Of a stretch of 64,000 bases of DNA, positions 34,339 to 43,554 are shown piece by piece; position 1 is the stretch's first letter; each line of letters starts with the position of its first letter. The position numbers and the translations under genes are program-made. Source of the DNA: Haloarcula vallismortis ATCC 29715 (GTDB lineage: Archaea > Halobacteriota > Halobacteria > Halobacteriales > Haloarculaceae); assembly GCF_000337775.1 (NCBI RefSeq), contig NZ_AOLQ01000031.1:1-64000 (forward strand), read 5' to 3'. The notes under the pieces were generated by a model. It was not told the DNA's origin. It searched no databases and saw only the letters and a program-made list of their open reading frames with translations.

Positions 34339-36018
34339 TTACATCATGCCGCCCATACCGCCGCCCATGCCGCCCATACCGCCAGGGGCGCCACCGGGGC
34401 CGCCGGGGCCGCCTTCGTCGCCGCCGGAGGTGGAGAGCTCACCAGCAGCGATGATGTCGTCGATCTTCAGGACCAGATTCGCGGCCTCTGCAGCCGAGGA
34501 GATTGCCTGTCGCTTGGCGTGGGCTGGCTCGACAACGCCGGTGTCGAGCGTGTTCTCGACATCACCGGAGAAGACGTTCAGGCCGGCGCTGACATCGCCG
34601 TCCTCGTGGGCGGCGCGCAGGTCGACCAGCGTGTCGATGCTGTCGAGACCAGCGTTCTCGGCGAGCGTGCGCGGGATGATCTCCAGCGCGTCGGCGAAGG
34701 ACTCGATAGCGAGCTGTTCGCGGCCTTCAACGCTGTCAGCGTAATCGCGGAGCCGGCGGGCGACTTCCACTTCGGGTGCGCCGCCGCCACCGAGGACGCT
34801 GCCGTTAGCGACGGTGGACGCGACGACGTCGAGCGCGTCCGTGACGCCGCGTTCGAGTTCGTCGACGACGTGGTCGGTCGAGCCACGGAGCAGGAGCGTG
34901 ACGCCGTGGGCCTCGTCGCCGCTGCCCTCAACGTAGAACAGGCCTTCGGCGTCGTCGCGGGTGACGGAGCCGTGACCGAGGTCCTCCGCGGTCGCGGAGT
35001 CGAGGTCCGAGACGATGCGAGCGCCGAGAACTTCCTTGAGGAACTCGATGTCGGACTTCTTGGCGCGGCGAACGGCCAGGATGCCCTTCTCGGCGAGATA
35101 GTGCTGGGCCATGTCGTCGATGCCCTTCTGACAGAAGACGACATCAGCACCGGTGTCCGCAATCTGGTCGACCATCTCTTCGAGCTGTGCTTCTTCCTTG
35201 TCGAGGAAGTTCTGGAGCTGGCTCGGGTCGTCGACGGAAAGCTGGGCGTCGACTTCGGTTTCGTCGAGTTCGATGGCTGTGTCGACGAGCAGGACGTCGG
35301 CGTCGTCGACTTCGGTCGGCATCTCCTCATGAACCGGGTCCTTGTCGATGACCGCGCCTTCGAGGAGTTCGGAGTTGCCGGCAGAGCTGCCGGTCTGGGT
35401 CTCGATGTTGAGGTATTCGAGGTCAGCGATGACGGAGCCGTCCTCGGCCTCGACGGTTACAGCGTTGACCGCGTCGACGATGAGCTGGGCGAGCAGCTCC
35501 TTGTTGAGCTCTGCGCCCTTGCCCGTCATCGAGGTTTCGGCGACCTTCTTCAGGAGTTCCTCGTCGTCGGGATCGACTTCCGTGGCGATGTCGTCGAGTT
35601 CGTCCTTGGCCTGCGTGGCGGCCATGTTGAACCCTTTGATGATCGCCGTCGGGTGGATGTCCTGTTCGAGGAGGTCCTCGGCGTTCTTGAGGAGTTCGCC
35701 TGCGATGGCGACGGCGGAGGTGGTACCGTCACCGGCCTCGTCTTCCTGTGTCTCGGCGACCTCGACAATCATCGAGGCTGTCGGGTTGTCGATGTCCATC
35801 TCCGTGAGGATGGTGACGCCGTCGTTGGTGACGGTGACGTCACCCATCGAGGAGACGAGCATCTTGTCCATTCCCTTCGGCCCGAGCGTCGAGCGTACTG
35901 ACTCGGCGACCGCGCGAGCGGCCGAGATGTTGTGTTCCTGTGCAGACTTGTCCTTCATCCGCTGGGAGTCCTCTCCCAGGATGATCATCGGCTGGCCCTG
36001 CATCTGGCGTTGGCTCAT
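34339..36018 (-). CDS. thsA: Thermosome subunit (group II chaperonin)
   Basis: This 559-residue ATP-driven folding machine subunit assembles into two stacked rings. The equatorial domain has MIILGEDSQRMKDKSAQEHN, TLGPKGMDKMLV (45-56), NDGVTIL (65-71) and GDGTTSAVAIAG (96-107), all ATP-site motifs. Intermediate and apical domains follow (VDDADVLLVDTAIELDETE, RRAKKSDIEFLKEVLGARI). The C-terminus is a run of Gly-Gly-Met repeats that projects into the cavity. The TATA box TTTTATATAG (36044-36053) lies about 30 nt upstream, so the mRNA is near-leaderless. Met at 36018 is the natural start; another Met two codons upstream is possible. It is heat-inducible in relatives. Confidence 0.97.
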   Translation of the reverse strand: MSQRQMQGQPMIILGEDSQRMKDKSAQEHNISAARAVAESVRSTLGPKGMDKMLVSSMGDVTVTNDGVTILTEMDIDNPTASMIVEVAETQEDEAGDGTTSAVAIAGELLKNAEDLLEQDIHPTAIIKGFNMAATQAKDELDDIATEVDPDDEELLKKVAETSMTGKGAELNKELLAQLIVDAVNAVTVEAEDGSVIADLEYLNIETQTGSSAGNSELLEGAVIDKDPVHEEMPTEVDDADVLLVDTAIELDETEVDAQLSVDDPSQLQNFLDKEEAQLEEMVDQIADTGADVVFCQKGIDDMAQHYLAEKGILAVRRAKKSDIEFLKEVLGARIVSDLDSATAEDLGHGSVTRDDAEGLFYVEGSGDEAHGVTLLLRGSTDHVVDELERGVTDALDVVASTVANGSVLGGGGAPEVEVARRLRDYADSVEGREQLAIESFADALEIIPRTLAENAGLDSIDTLVDLRAAHEDGDVSAGLNVFSGDVENTLDTGVVEPAHAKRQAISSAAEAANLVLKIDDIIAAGELSTSGGDEGGPGGPGGAPGGMGGMGGGMGGMM

Positions 36019-36043
36019 AATCAAGCGAAGATTGCATGTGGTT

Positions 36044-36053
36044 CTATATAAAA
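36044..36053 (-). promoter_or_regulatory. TATA box of the thermosome gene
   Basis: The minus strand reads CTTTTATATAGAACC, a strong consensus TATA box about 30 nt before the start codon at 36018. Confidence 0.75.
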
Positions 36054-36192
36054 GTAGGGGTTATGGGCTGCTCGGTGCTTACCCGTTGACGCAATCAGAA
36101 CGGGTGAAACCACCCGACTGAGGAGGTACTGACCACTAACAGTGGTAGCTGTTGGCACGCCCCATCAGGGCAGCGGCGGGCTGTTTATATAT

Positions 36193-36582
36193 TCACTCGA
36201 CGGGTTCGGTCCAGTGGACCGTGACCGACCCGACGACGAAAGCGTCCTTCGAGTCGGTGTCGCGTCGGAACTGCATCGTGTTCTCACCGAGATGGAGTCG
36301 CTCGGGCGCAATCGTATCCATCCAGAGCTGCCAGCCCTCGCCCGGCGCAATGTCGAACCCCGACAGCGGTTCGCCGTTGACGACGATTTCGTGGTCGAAA
36401 TCCTCGACGTCGTAGACCTGCATCTGCACGTACGGGTCCGCCGGCGACGCGGTCGGGAGGTCAAAGGTAACTGGGTCGGTCGCATCGCCGGTGTATTCAG
36501 CCCAGGGCACGTCGAGCGAATCCGCCGACGGGCCGAGGTGCTGCTGGAACTGACAAAGCGCATAGTTGGCGCGACGTGACAT
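36193..36582 (-). CDS. Haloarchaeal conserved protein, beta-rich
   Basis: This 129-residue acidic protein reads like a lectin- or carbohydrate-binding-like beta sandwich: FDLPTASPADPYVQMQVYDV, DHEIVVNGEPLSGFDIAPGEGWQLWMDTI and ERLHLGENTMQFRRD. The repeated N-G-x-P-L and G-E-N patterns resemble galactose-binding domains (inference). I recall a DUF of this length in haloarchaea but not its exact number. It stands alone between the thermosome (174 nt) and the methyltransferase (divergent). Confidence 0.7.
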   Translation of the reverse strand: MSRRANYALCQFQQHLGPSADSLDVPWAEYTGDATDPVTFDLPTASPADPYVQMQVYDVEDFDHEIVVNGEPLSGFDIAPGEGWQLWMDTIAPERLHLGENTMQFRRDTDSKDAFVVGSVTVHWTEPVE

Positions 36583-36718
36583 AGTAAACTGATTGTACGG
36601 CTGTCATAAAAAGCAGTACCCAACCGATAGAGCCCTGTTCGGTCCCCGTGTCGCTGGCCGGGAGATGTAGTCACACGGTGGCGGTAAATTGATTCGCATC
36701 TGTCACGATTGCAGTAGT

Positions 36719-37468
36719 ATGCATCCCGCGAAGGAATTTTTCGACACATGGGCGGACTTCTACGATACCGACCAGCAGGCACAGGACATCGGAGACGTGT
36801 CGTTCTATGTCGATATAGCGTGTGAGGCCGACGGCCCGGTACTTGAGGCCGGCTGTGGAACCGGCCGCATCTATCTCGAACTACTGCGTGCCGGCGTGGA
36901 CGCGGACGGGTTTGACATCTCTGAAAGCATGCTAGCAGTGCTGGAGGCGAAGGCCGCCGAGGAGGGACTTTCGCCGTCGGTCTGGGAGGACGACATGACC
37001 GAGTTCGACCCCAGACGGGAGTACGACCTCGTCATCATCCCGTTTCGCACCTTCCTCCATAACACCACGCTGGCGAGCCAGCGGGCCGCGCTCCGGAACA
37101 TCTACGACGCACTCGCGCCGGGCGGACAGCTCGTGCTCAACGCCTTTGTTCCGGCTTTCGACCGTATCTGCGAGACATACGGCGAGCCGGAAACCACGAC
37201 CACGACCCGAGACGACGAAGAGTTCGTCGTAACGGACCTGACAGTCATCGAGGACGAGCCGGAGCAGATAATCAGGGTGGAGCGGACAGTCGAACGGGAT
37301 GGCGACATCGTTCGGGAGGGGATCTTCCGGCTGTCGCTCATCACGAAAAACGAGTTCGAACTGTTGTTCGAGGTGACTGGGTGGAGCGAATGGACGTGTT
37401 ACGGCGGCTTCGACTGGGACCCACTTGAGGACGGGTCCCACGAGATGGTCTGGGTTGTCGAGAAGTGA
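36719..37468 (+). CDS. Class I SAM-dependent methyltransferase
   Basis: This 249-residue protein has motif I VLEAGCGTGRIYLELLRAGV, the acidic residue of strand 2 in DGFDISESMLAVLEAK, and motif IV DLVIIPFRTFLHNTT. The last third, with EGIFRLSLITKNEFELLFEVTGWSEW, is a common substrate-side region for small-molecule methyltransferases. The substrate is unknown. Start was chosen at Met 36719 (MHPAKEFFDTWADFYD), which matches the family opening; the frame is open 10 codons upstream. After this gene there is a 332-nt stretch with no supported gene until mutS. Confidence 0.84.
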   Translation: MHPAKEFFDTWADFYDTDQQAQDIGDVSFYVDIACEADGPVLEAGCGTGRIYLELLRAGVDADGFDISESMLAVLEAKAAEEGLSPSVWEDDMTEFDPRREYDLVIIPFRTFLHNTTLASQRAALRNIYDALAPGGQLVLNAFVPAFDRICETYGEPETTTTTRDDEEFVVTDLTVIEDEPEQIIRVERTVERDGDIVREGIFRLSLITKNEFELLFEVTGWSEWTCYGGFDWDPLEDGSHEMVWVVEK

Positions 37469-37800
37469 TATCGGGTCAGTCTACTCTTTTTCCTACGGCT
37501 GACCTGAGGGGAGCCTGAACCGCGAATCTATCGACGACAGCCAAGCTGACCTCCAGAGTAAACGCGATGACAGCGGCGTCGGTGGCTTTCGCGGCGATAT
37601 CGAGTAGCGGCTCCATCGGCTTGCAGAGGGGACAGCTGGTGGTTCTGTGTCCGCATGTTCGTGCTCTCGATACGCGCTGTGGAGGAAAGAGCCCCTGACT
37701 GAATACGTGTCCCATCGGACGGCAGGAGATTCGGTGCCACGATTGGGCAACAGAACAGGAGAGCGGAGCGCCTATCAGGAGTCGGCTGTTGCCAACAGCT

Positions 37801-40638
37801 ATGGACGCTGCGCTTGGCCCGCCCGAGCAGATGGCCGAGCTCGAGGAGGAGCTGACGCCGATGATGGCACAGTACTACGAGCTGTGCCGACAGTACGACG
37901 ACGCGCTGGTCCTCTTTCAGGTCGGGGACTTCTACGAGGCCTTCTGTGCGGCCGCACAGCGGGTCGCCCGGCTGTGTGAGATTACGCTGACCCAGCGCGA
38001 GGACTCTACCGGCGAGTACCCGATGGCCGGCATCCCCATCGACAATGCCGAGTCCTACGTCGAGACGCTGCTGGACGCGGGCTACCGGGTCGCCATCGCC
38101 GACCAGGTCGAGGACCCCGACGAGGTCAGCGGCGTAGTCGAGCGGGCGGTGACGCGGATCGTCACGCCCGGCACACTCACCGAGAGCGAACTGCTGGGCG
38201 GGGCGGACAACAACTACGTCGCCGCCCTGACCGAAGGTGAGCGGTACGGGCTGGCGCTGCTGGACGTGTCGACCGGGGACTGCTACGCCACGAGCGTCGG
38301 CTCTGAGAACGCCGTCGCCGATGAACTCAGCCGGTTCGGGCCGGCGGAGGCAATCGTCGGCCCCGAGGTCGACGTGGACCGGGACGCCGTCTTCGGCCCG
38401 GCCTGTCTGGTGACGCGCTACGACGCGGACGCCTTCGCCCGGGAGCGCGCCGCAGACCGCGTGGGACAGTACTTCGGCCCGCCGGAGCGCCTGCTCGCCG
38501 GCGACGCGGAGATCCGGGCCTGTGGCGGCCTGCTGGCCTATGCTGAGTACACCCGCGGCAGCAGCGGCGCGGTCGGCCCCGACGGCGAGCCGGTCGACCC
38601 CGACGTGGACCCCGCCGGCACGCTCGACTACCTCAATCACCTCACGCGCTACGACCCGCGAGAATACATGCTGCTGGACGCCGTCGCCGTCGAGAGCCTC
38701 GAACTGTTCGAACGGCGCTCGGTGCGGGGTCACGAGAACCGCACGCTCGTGGATACGGTCGACGAGACGGCGTGTGCGCTGGGGCGGCGGAAACTGACCG
38801 ACTGGCTCCGCCGGCCGCTGCTTGACGCCGACCGCATCGAGGCCCGCCACGGCGCGGTCGCGGAACTCCAGCGCGATCCCGCGACCCGCGAATCGCTCGC
38901 CGACCTACTCGCGGAGGTGTACGACCTCGAACGGCTCATCTCACGGGTCTCACGCGGCCGGGCGAACGCACGGGACCTCCGGTCGCTCGCCGCCACGCTG
39001 TCTGTCGTCCCGGATATCCGGGACCAGCTCGCAGACGCTGACGCCCGCCTGCTCGCGGATCTGCACGCCACGCTGGACCCGCTAGCTGAGACTCGCGAGG
39101 AAATCGAGGCGGCGATCCGCACGGACCCGCCACAGCAGGTGACCGAGGGCGGCGTCATCAGCGAGGGCTACGACGAGGAACTGGACCGGCTGCGCTCGAC
39201 CGAGCAGTCTGGCAAGCAGTGGATCGACGACCTCGAAGCAAGCGAGCGCGAGCGCACCGGCATCGACTCGCTCAAGGTCGGCCACAACTCGGTGCATGGC
39301 TACTACATCGAGGTGACCAACGCCAACCTCGATTCCGTCCCCAAGGACTACCAGCGCCGCCAGACGCTGAAAAACAGCGAGCGCTACTACACACCGGAAC
39401 TCAAGGAACACGAGGAGGAGATTCTGCGCGCCGAGAGCGCGGCCGACGACCTGGAGTACGACCTGTTCTGTGCGGTCCGGGACGAGGTGGCCGGCGAGGC
39501 CGAGCGCGTACAGGCACTGGCAGACCGACTGGCCCGCCTCGACGTGCTGGTCTCTTTCGCCGAGGTCGCGGCGCAGTACGATTACTGCCGACCGACCGTC
39601 GGGAGCGACGGCATCGATATCACCGCCGGCCGACACCCCGTCGTCGAGCGCACAGAGGACGCCTTCGTCCCGAACGATACACACCTCGGGAGCGGTCCAG
39701 TGCCAGAAAGCGGAGACGGAAGCGGCGACGGCGTCGCCGCGGACGATATACAGCCCTTCCTCGCTGTCGTCACGGGACCAAACATGAGCGGGAAGTCGAC
39801 GTACATGCGCCAGGTCGCACTGATTTGCTTACTGGCACAGGCCGGCGGCTTCGTCCCTGCGAAGGCGGCCGACCTCCCGATTCTCGACCGGGTGTTCACC
39901 CGCGTCGGGGCCAGCGACGACATCGCGGGCGGCCGCTCGACGTTCATGATAGAGATGACCGAACTGGCGACGATTCTGGACGCGGCCACGGCCGATTCGC
40001 TGGTCCTGCTGGACGAGGTGGGACGGGGCACGTCGACGGCCGACGGGCTGGCTATCGCCCGCGCCGTCACGGAGTTCCTCCACGACGAGGTCGGCGCGTA
40101 CACGCTGTTTGCGACCCACCACCACGACCTGACCGCCGTCGCCGCCGACCTGTCCGGCGCGACCAACCGCCACTTCGAGACCAGCCGCGAGGACGGCGAC
40201 GTGGCGTTCGACCACGAACTCGCGCCCGGTCCCGCGGCGGCCTCCTACGGCGTCGAGGTGGCGAGCATGGCCGGCGTGCCCGAATCCGTCGTCGAGCGCT
40301 CGCGGGACCTGCTGGGGGACGCCGAGGCGGCCGACGGGGACGAGCGGAATACCGGCGGAGCGGCAGCCGATGCCGGCGCAGATTCGACGGGGACGGTAAC
40401 GAGTGAGGTGGCGGGGAACGGGGCAACGGCGGAGAACGGAGCGATGGCAGAGAATGGGGCGGCGGCCGGCGAGACGGCGACGGACGGCCACCGCGAGGCG
40501 CGACGGACGAACGGTACCGAGGTCGAGGGAGAACCTCCGGAGTCAGTGACGGCGCAGTTGGCCTCCCTCGACGTGGCGACGATGACGCCGATAGAGGCGA
40601 TGAACGCGCTCGCGGCTCTGCAGGACCGGGTCGAATAA
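37801..40638 (+). CDS. mutS: DNA mismatch repair protein MutS
   Basis: This 945-residue mismatch-recognition ATPase has the N-terminal domain with [20 protein letters not shown] (the F-x-E mismatch wedge), connector and lever domains, and the clamp region [21 protein letters not shown]. The ATPase has Walker [10 protein letters not shown] (about 659-667), signature [12 protein letters not shown] and [19 protein letters not shown] (Walker B). The C-terminal tail after the ATPase holds a low-complexity stretch repeating NGA and AEN units, then a helix-turn-helix that closes the family ([14 protein letters not shown]). A TTG four codons upstream is an alternative start. It converges with the regulator at 40642, with three bases between. 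Confidence 0.96.
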   Translation: MDAALGPPEQMAELEEELTPMMAQYYELCRQYDDALVLFQVGDFYEAFCAAAQRVARLCEITLTQREDSTGEYPMAGIPIDNAESYVETLLDAGYRVAIADQVEDPDEVSGVVERAVTRIVTPGTLTESELLGGADNNYVAALTEGERYGLALLDVSTGDCYATSVGSENAVADELSRFGPAEAIVGPEVDVDRDAVFGPACLVTRYDADAFARERAADRVGQYFGPPERLLAGDAEIRACGGLLAYAEYTRGSSGAVGPDGEPVDPDVDPAGTLDYLNHLTRYDPREYMLLDAVAVESLELFERRSVRGHENRTLVDTVDETACALGRRKLTDWLRRPLLDADRIEARHGAVAELQRDPATRESLADLLAEVYDLERLISRVSRGRANARDLRSLAATLSVVPDIRDQLADADARLLADLHATLDPLAETREEIEAAIRTDPPQQVTEGGVISEGYDEELDRLRSTEQSGKQWIDDLEASERERTGIDSLKVGHNSVHGYYIEVTNANLDSVPKDYQRRQTLKNSERYYTPELKEHEEEILRAESAADDLEYDLFCAVRDEVAGEAERVQALADRLARLDVLVSFAEVAAQYDYCRPTVGSDGIDITAGRHPVVERTEDAFVPNDTHLGSGPVPESGDGSGDGVAADDIQPFLAVVTGPNMSGKSTYMRQVALICLLAQAGGFVPAKAADLPILDRVFTRVGASDDIAGGRSTFMIEMTELATILDAATADSLVLLDEVGRGTSTADGLAIARAVTEFLHDEVGAYTLFATHHHDLTAVAADLSGATNRHFETSREDGDVAFDHELAPGPAAASYGVEVASMAGVPESVVERSRDLLGDAEAADGDERNTGGAAADAGADSTGTVTSEVAGNGATAENGAMAENGAAAGETATDGHREARRTNGTEVEGEPPESVTAQLASLDVATMTPIEAMNALAALQDRVE

Positions 40639-40641
40639 CGG

Positions 40642-41352
40642 TCAGTTGCCGTCGGCCAGTTCCTCGTGCGGGCAGGCGAACATGGCCGCGACGAGTTTCT
40701 CCTCGGCGGCTCGCAGGTGCTTGTGGAGCGTCGGCTCCGAGATGTCGAGCCGGTCGGCCAGGTCGGCGGCCGTCGCCTCGCGGGGCCAGCCGTAGTACCC
40801 CGATTCGTGGGCCGTCTCAAGGACTTCCCGCTGGCGGTCGGTCAGCGTTTCGGTGAGGGCGGCATCGTGCCGGAACCCGAACAGCGGCACGATAGATTCG
40901 CGGTGCTGTTTCGCGGCGAGTTTGGCGTTGGAATGAACCGAGAGGAACTCCTCGATAACCGCCGCTGTCTCTGTCTGACTCGGTACGTCGGCCACGACAG
41001 TCCCTTGGCCGTCGACGCCCCTGGCCGTCTGTGGCACCGCACCGGCGTCCGCGAGCGAGACAATCGGACAGCTGTGCTGGACATCTATCTCGACGAGCCC
41101 GCCGTTGCTGGTGCGGTCAAGCACCCGCCCCTCGCACTGGACCGTCTCCTCGGCGAGATCGACAAGCCGGTGGGGCTGAGCACCCTCGATTGAGAAAAAC
41201 TCCGCATACGTGTCGTCCGTCTGCGGGAGGCATTTCTCGAGAATTACGGAACACGATTCGGCTTCAGATATCGATACAAACGGGTACGTCCCATCAGAAA
41301 GTTCAAACTCAACGCGTGTCACCGGCCGACCGTCACCGGGCTGTTGAGACAT
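40642..41352 (-). CDS. HTH-10 (bacterio-opsin activator-like) transcription regulator
   Basis: This 236-residue protein has a C-terminal HTH-10 domain: LTDRQREVLETAHESGYYGWPREATAADLADRLDISEPTLHKHLRAAEEKLV, with the characteristic Y-Y-x-x-P-R and T-L-H-K-H-L elements. The N-terminal ~180 residues resemble the Bat-type input domain (QCEGRVLDRTSNGGLVEIDV, RESIVPLFGFRHD) with no PAS or GAF cofactor motif visible. Such regulators respond to light, oxygen or metabolites in haloarchaea. It is divergent from the HalOD1 gene at 41474, with 121 nt between, and may control it (inference). Start at 41352 is chosen over an upstream Met 13 codons away. Confidence 0.87.
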   Translation of the reverse strand: MSQQPGDGRPVTRVEFELSDGTYPFVSISEAESCSVILEKCLPQTDDTYAEFFSIEGAQPHRLVDLAEETVQCEGRVLDRTSNGGLVEIDVQHSCPIVSLADAGAVPQTARGVDGQGTVVADVPSQTETAAVIEEFLSVHSNAKLAAKQHRESIVPLFGFRHDAALTETLTDRQREVLETAHESGYYGWPREATAADLADRLDISEPTLHKHLRAAEEKLVAAMFACPHEELADGN

Positions 41353-41473
41353 ACACGGCTGTACACTGTTCTCTATGATGAATGTTGGCATGAAACGTCA
41401 TTCAGCGTTCATCATGCTAGCCATACTGAATTTTACTACCTGAGAATGTATCTACGGTGAGGGACAGAGACCT

Positions 41474-41725
41474 GTGTCTGGAATATCACCACCCGTTATA
41501 GAGGCGCACGATAGCGACCGCTCCGTCGTCACCACGGTCGTACAGGCCGTGGCGGCCACGGAGGGGCGACCGACCGAGGACCTCCCACCGCTGGGCGAGA
41601 CAATCAATCCAGATGCACTGACGGCGTGCATCACCGATTCGAACACCGACGGCCACGTCGCGTTCGATTACAGCGGTCACCGCGTGGTCGTCGATACCGA
41701 CGGGACAGTCACCGTAGACGGATAG
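41474..41725 (+). CDS. Stand-alone HalOD1 output-domain protein
   Basis: This 83-residue protein begins with GTG and matches the HalOD1 pattern: SVVTTVVQAVAATEGRPTEDLPPLGETINPDALTACI and then HVAFDYSGHRVVVDTDGTVTV. The L-P-P-L and N-P-D-A-L elements and the final V-x-V-D-x-D-G-T-V strand are typical. The domain is otherwise found at the ends of haloarchaeal sensor proteins or alone; its role is not known. It is divergent from the Bat-like regulator, which suggests shared control. Confidence 0.78.
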   Translation: MSGISPPVIEAHDSDRSVVTTVVQAVAATEGRPTEDLPPLGETINPDALTACITDSNTDGHVAFDYSGHRVVVDTDGTVTVDG

Positions 41726-41806
41726 CCCGCGGTCCATGCCCGGACGGTACAATAACTGGCGCGGTCAGTTCATCGACACGCCCACGTCGCCGGACCGAGA
41801 CAGCAG

Positions 41807-42526
41807 TCACGGCGGTTCGAGCGAGACGAACTCCAGTCCCTTCTCGGCGAGCAACTGGCGCGCCCGGTCGGTCACCGACGGGGCCACGAGGATGCCACGG
41901 ACCTCGGTCTCGGCGTGCAGGTCACGCTTCAGAGCGTCGACATACCGACCCAGCTGGCCGACCGCGTCGGGACCCACGCGGCGGCGTTTGAGCTCCAGAA
42001 CCGTCGTCCGGCCCTCGGCATCCTCGCCGTAGATGTCGACCGCGCCGGCGGGAGTCTCGCGTTCGGTCGCAAGCGGGGTAAAGCCCGACTCGACCAGCGC
42101 CGGCTCGTCGAGAATTCGGTCCTTCAGGTCGGCCTCCGTCCCCGTGAGCGCGAGGTCTTTGGAGTCCGTCACGTCGAAGGCGGCGGCGTGGGCGACCATC
42201 TCGAAGACCACCTCCAGCGATTCTTCGGGGGACGACCGCGTGGAGCGAACGACCAGCGAGCCGTCATCGACGCTGACGCTGTGCTCACACCCCGGCGGCT
42301 GCCAGTTCACCGGCTGTTGGCCCTCGTCAGTGTGGACCAGCGCGGCCCCGTCGGGCTTGAGCATCACGTGGCGGTCGCCAAGCCCCAGCGAACTGGCCGC
42401 TCGCCCCTCGTACTCGACCGTACAGGTGCCCACGAGCGTCACCAGTGCGTCGCGGTCGGTGGCCCGCGACGCGAGGTCCAGCGCGTCCGCGGGGTCGGGG
42501 TAGGTCAGCGTCTCGACGGCAGTCAC
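41807..42526 (-). CDS. nucS: Endonuclease NucS/EndoMS
   Basis: This 239-residue nuclease cuts both strands at mismatches or single-stranded flaps in archaea. The N-terminal DNA-binding domain (1-110) has VTLVGTCTVEYEGRAASSLG and DRHVMLKPDGAALVHTDEG. The C-terminal nuclease domain has the catalytic set Asp164, Glu178 and Lys180 in GAVDIYGE-x-x-x-LELKRR, as in the Pyrococcus enzyme. It lies 1.2 kb from the mutS stop, so two independent mismatch-handling routes are adjacent. A zinc-ribbon protein with a similar N-terminal domain is encoded at 10915-11637. Confidence 0.93.
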   Translation of the reverse strand: MTAVETLTYPDPADALDLASRATDRDALVTLVGTCTVEYEGRAASSLGLGDRHVMLKPDGAALVHTDEGQQPVNWQPPGCEHSVSVDDGSLVVRSTRSSPEESLEVVFEMVAHAAAFDVTDSKDLALTGTEADLKDRILDEPALVESGFTPLATERETPAGAVDIYGEDAEGRTTVLELKRRRVGPDAVGQLGRYVDALKRDLHAETEVRGILVAPSVTDRARQLLAEKGLEFVSLEPP

Positions 42527-42535
42527 GGATGGCGA

Positions 42536-42973
42536 TTAGCGGTCCCCGCGTAAAAAGGACGCGTCGTCGAGGCAGTGGACGGACGAAGCGCGGTTTCGGA
42601 GCGACGTGAGCAGGGCACGCCGGACAGTCGCCGGGTCACAGCCGTCGCTGTCGAGAGCGCGACAGGCCTCGTCTTTACGCTCGACCCACCACCGCCGGAA
42701 CGCATCGGGGTCGGCAGTGCGGGCGAGGACAACGTCGTCGAGGTCCGACAGCGTCGGGTCGAGCCAGCAGACGACGTAGGTCCGGACCGCCCCGTCGAGT
42801 ACGACCAACTGGTCGTAGGTGGCATCGATGACAGTGCGGGCAGCCGACGCTGTCAGGCCAGTCCCGAGCGGCCGAGACTGGGCGATAGGGTCGGCGCCGA
42901 CGCCCCAGTGTGCGATTCGGCAGTCGTAGCGGCCGTCGGGACGGGCGACAGCCACGAGCGTTCGACGGCCCAT
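42536..42973 (-). CDS. Haloarchaeal conserved protein, DUF6735-like
   Basis: This 145-residue protein opens MGRRTLVAVARPDGRYDCRIAHWG, with VIDATYDQLVVLDGAVRTYVVCWLDPT and an RRWWVERKDE segment that looks like a short beta-alpha fold. I recall this N-terminal pattern from a haloarchaeal DUF (6735), with moderate certainty. It stops 10 nt before nucS starts on the same strand, so the two are probably co-transcribed; no enzymatic motif is visible. Confidence 0.68.
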   Translation of the reverse strand: MGRRTLVAVARPDGRYDCRIAHWGVGADPIAQSRPLGTGLTASAARTVIDATYDQLVVLDGAVRTYVVCWLDPTLSDLDDVVLARTADPDAFRRWWVERKDEACRALDSDGCDPATVRRALLTSLRNRASSVHCLDDASFLRGDR

Positions 42974-43157
42974 CAGGGACCACCGAGCGTGTAAGCGGGC
43001 ATGGATACCCCTGGCTGCGTGGTCCTATTTGAACGCTGGCCCACAGGACACCCCTTGCTCCGCACTCAGAACGGGAAACGGCTCCAGACCCGTCGAAATC
43101 ATCGCCCATTGGTAACCCGGCACAACCCTCAAGTAGTACGTTCACGTACCGTTACAT

Positions 43158-43445
43158 ATGATGGTGAGCGAGTGGCTCTACGGCGCAATCGCGCTTCTCG
43201 TGGGGCTCCACGTCCTGACCATGCTGTACGCGTACCGGCACCGGGGTGACCCGGCCGGGGCGACCGGGCAGGGCGACGCTGAAGGGCGCCGTGGCAGCGC
43301 CATCGACGACAGCACTGAATCCATCGACTGTCCCCACTGCGGGGCGAGAAACGAGCAGGACTATCAGTTCTGCCGGCAGTGCGTCGCCGACCTGACGAGC
43401 GGTAGCCCACAGCGCCAGCCGACGGACCGAAGCCAGCCGTACTGA
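43158..43445 (+). CDS. Membrane-anchored zinc-ribbon protein
   Basis: This 95-residue protein has one N-terminal membrane helix (about 5-25, EWLYGAIALLVGLHVLTMLYAY), a low-complexity Gly/Asp linker, and a C-terminal zinc ribbon DCPHCGARNEQDYQFCRQCVADL with two CxxC pairs. The ribbon matches short haloarchaeal zinc-ribbon families that hang from the membrane. Met at 43158 and the Met directly after it are both possible starts. The tail is Gln/Arg-rich (SPQRQPTDRSQPY). Confidence 0.78.
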   Translation: MMVSEWLYGAIALLVGLHVLTMLYAYRHRGDPAGATGQGDAEGRRGSAIDDSTESIDCPHCGARNEQDYQFCRQCVADLTSGSPQRQPTDRSQPY

Positions 43446-43554
43446 GACCGTTGCAGGGCTGGGGTCGAAACGGCCGGTCTGAGCGTTGCTATCGGCCAAA
43501 GGATTTATTTCTACGAAGAAATATTTGAATATACTGTCACGAACGGGGTGGACA

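Noticed and set aside
37476-37715. A 79-codon minus-strand frame in the gap before mutS, with a CPLCKP motif
   Set aside because: Only one Cys pair, no promoter, and competing frames of similar length in the same gap. I could not support it as a gene.
37528-38850. A 440-codon open frame on the minus strand over mutS
   Set aside because: It is the complement of the mutS coding frame in a GC-rich genome, where antisense frames stay open. It has no motif and mutS is supported by its motifs.
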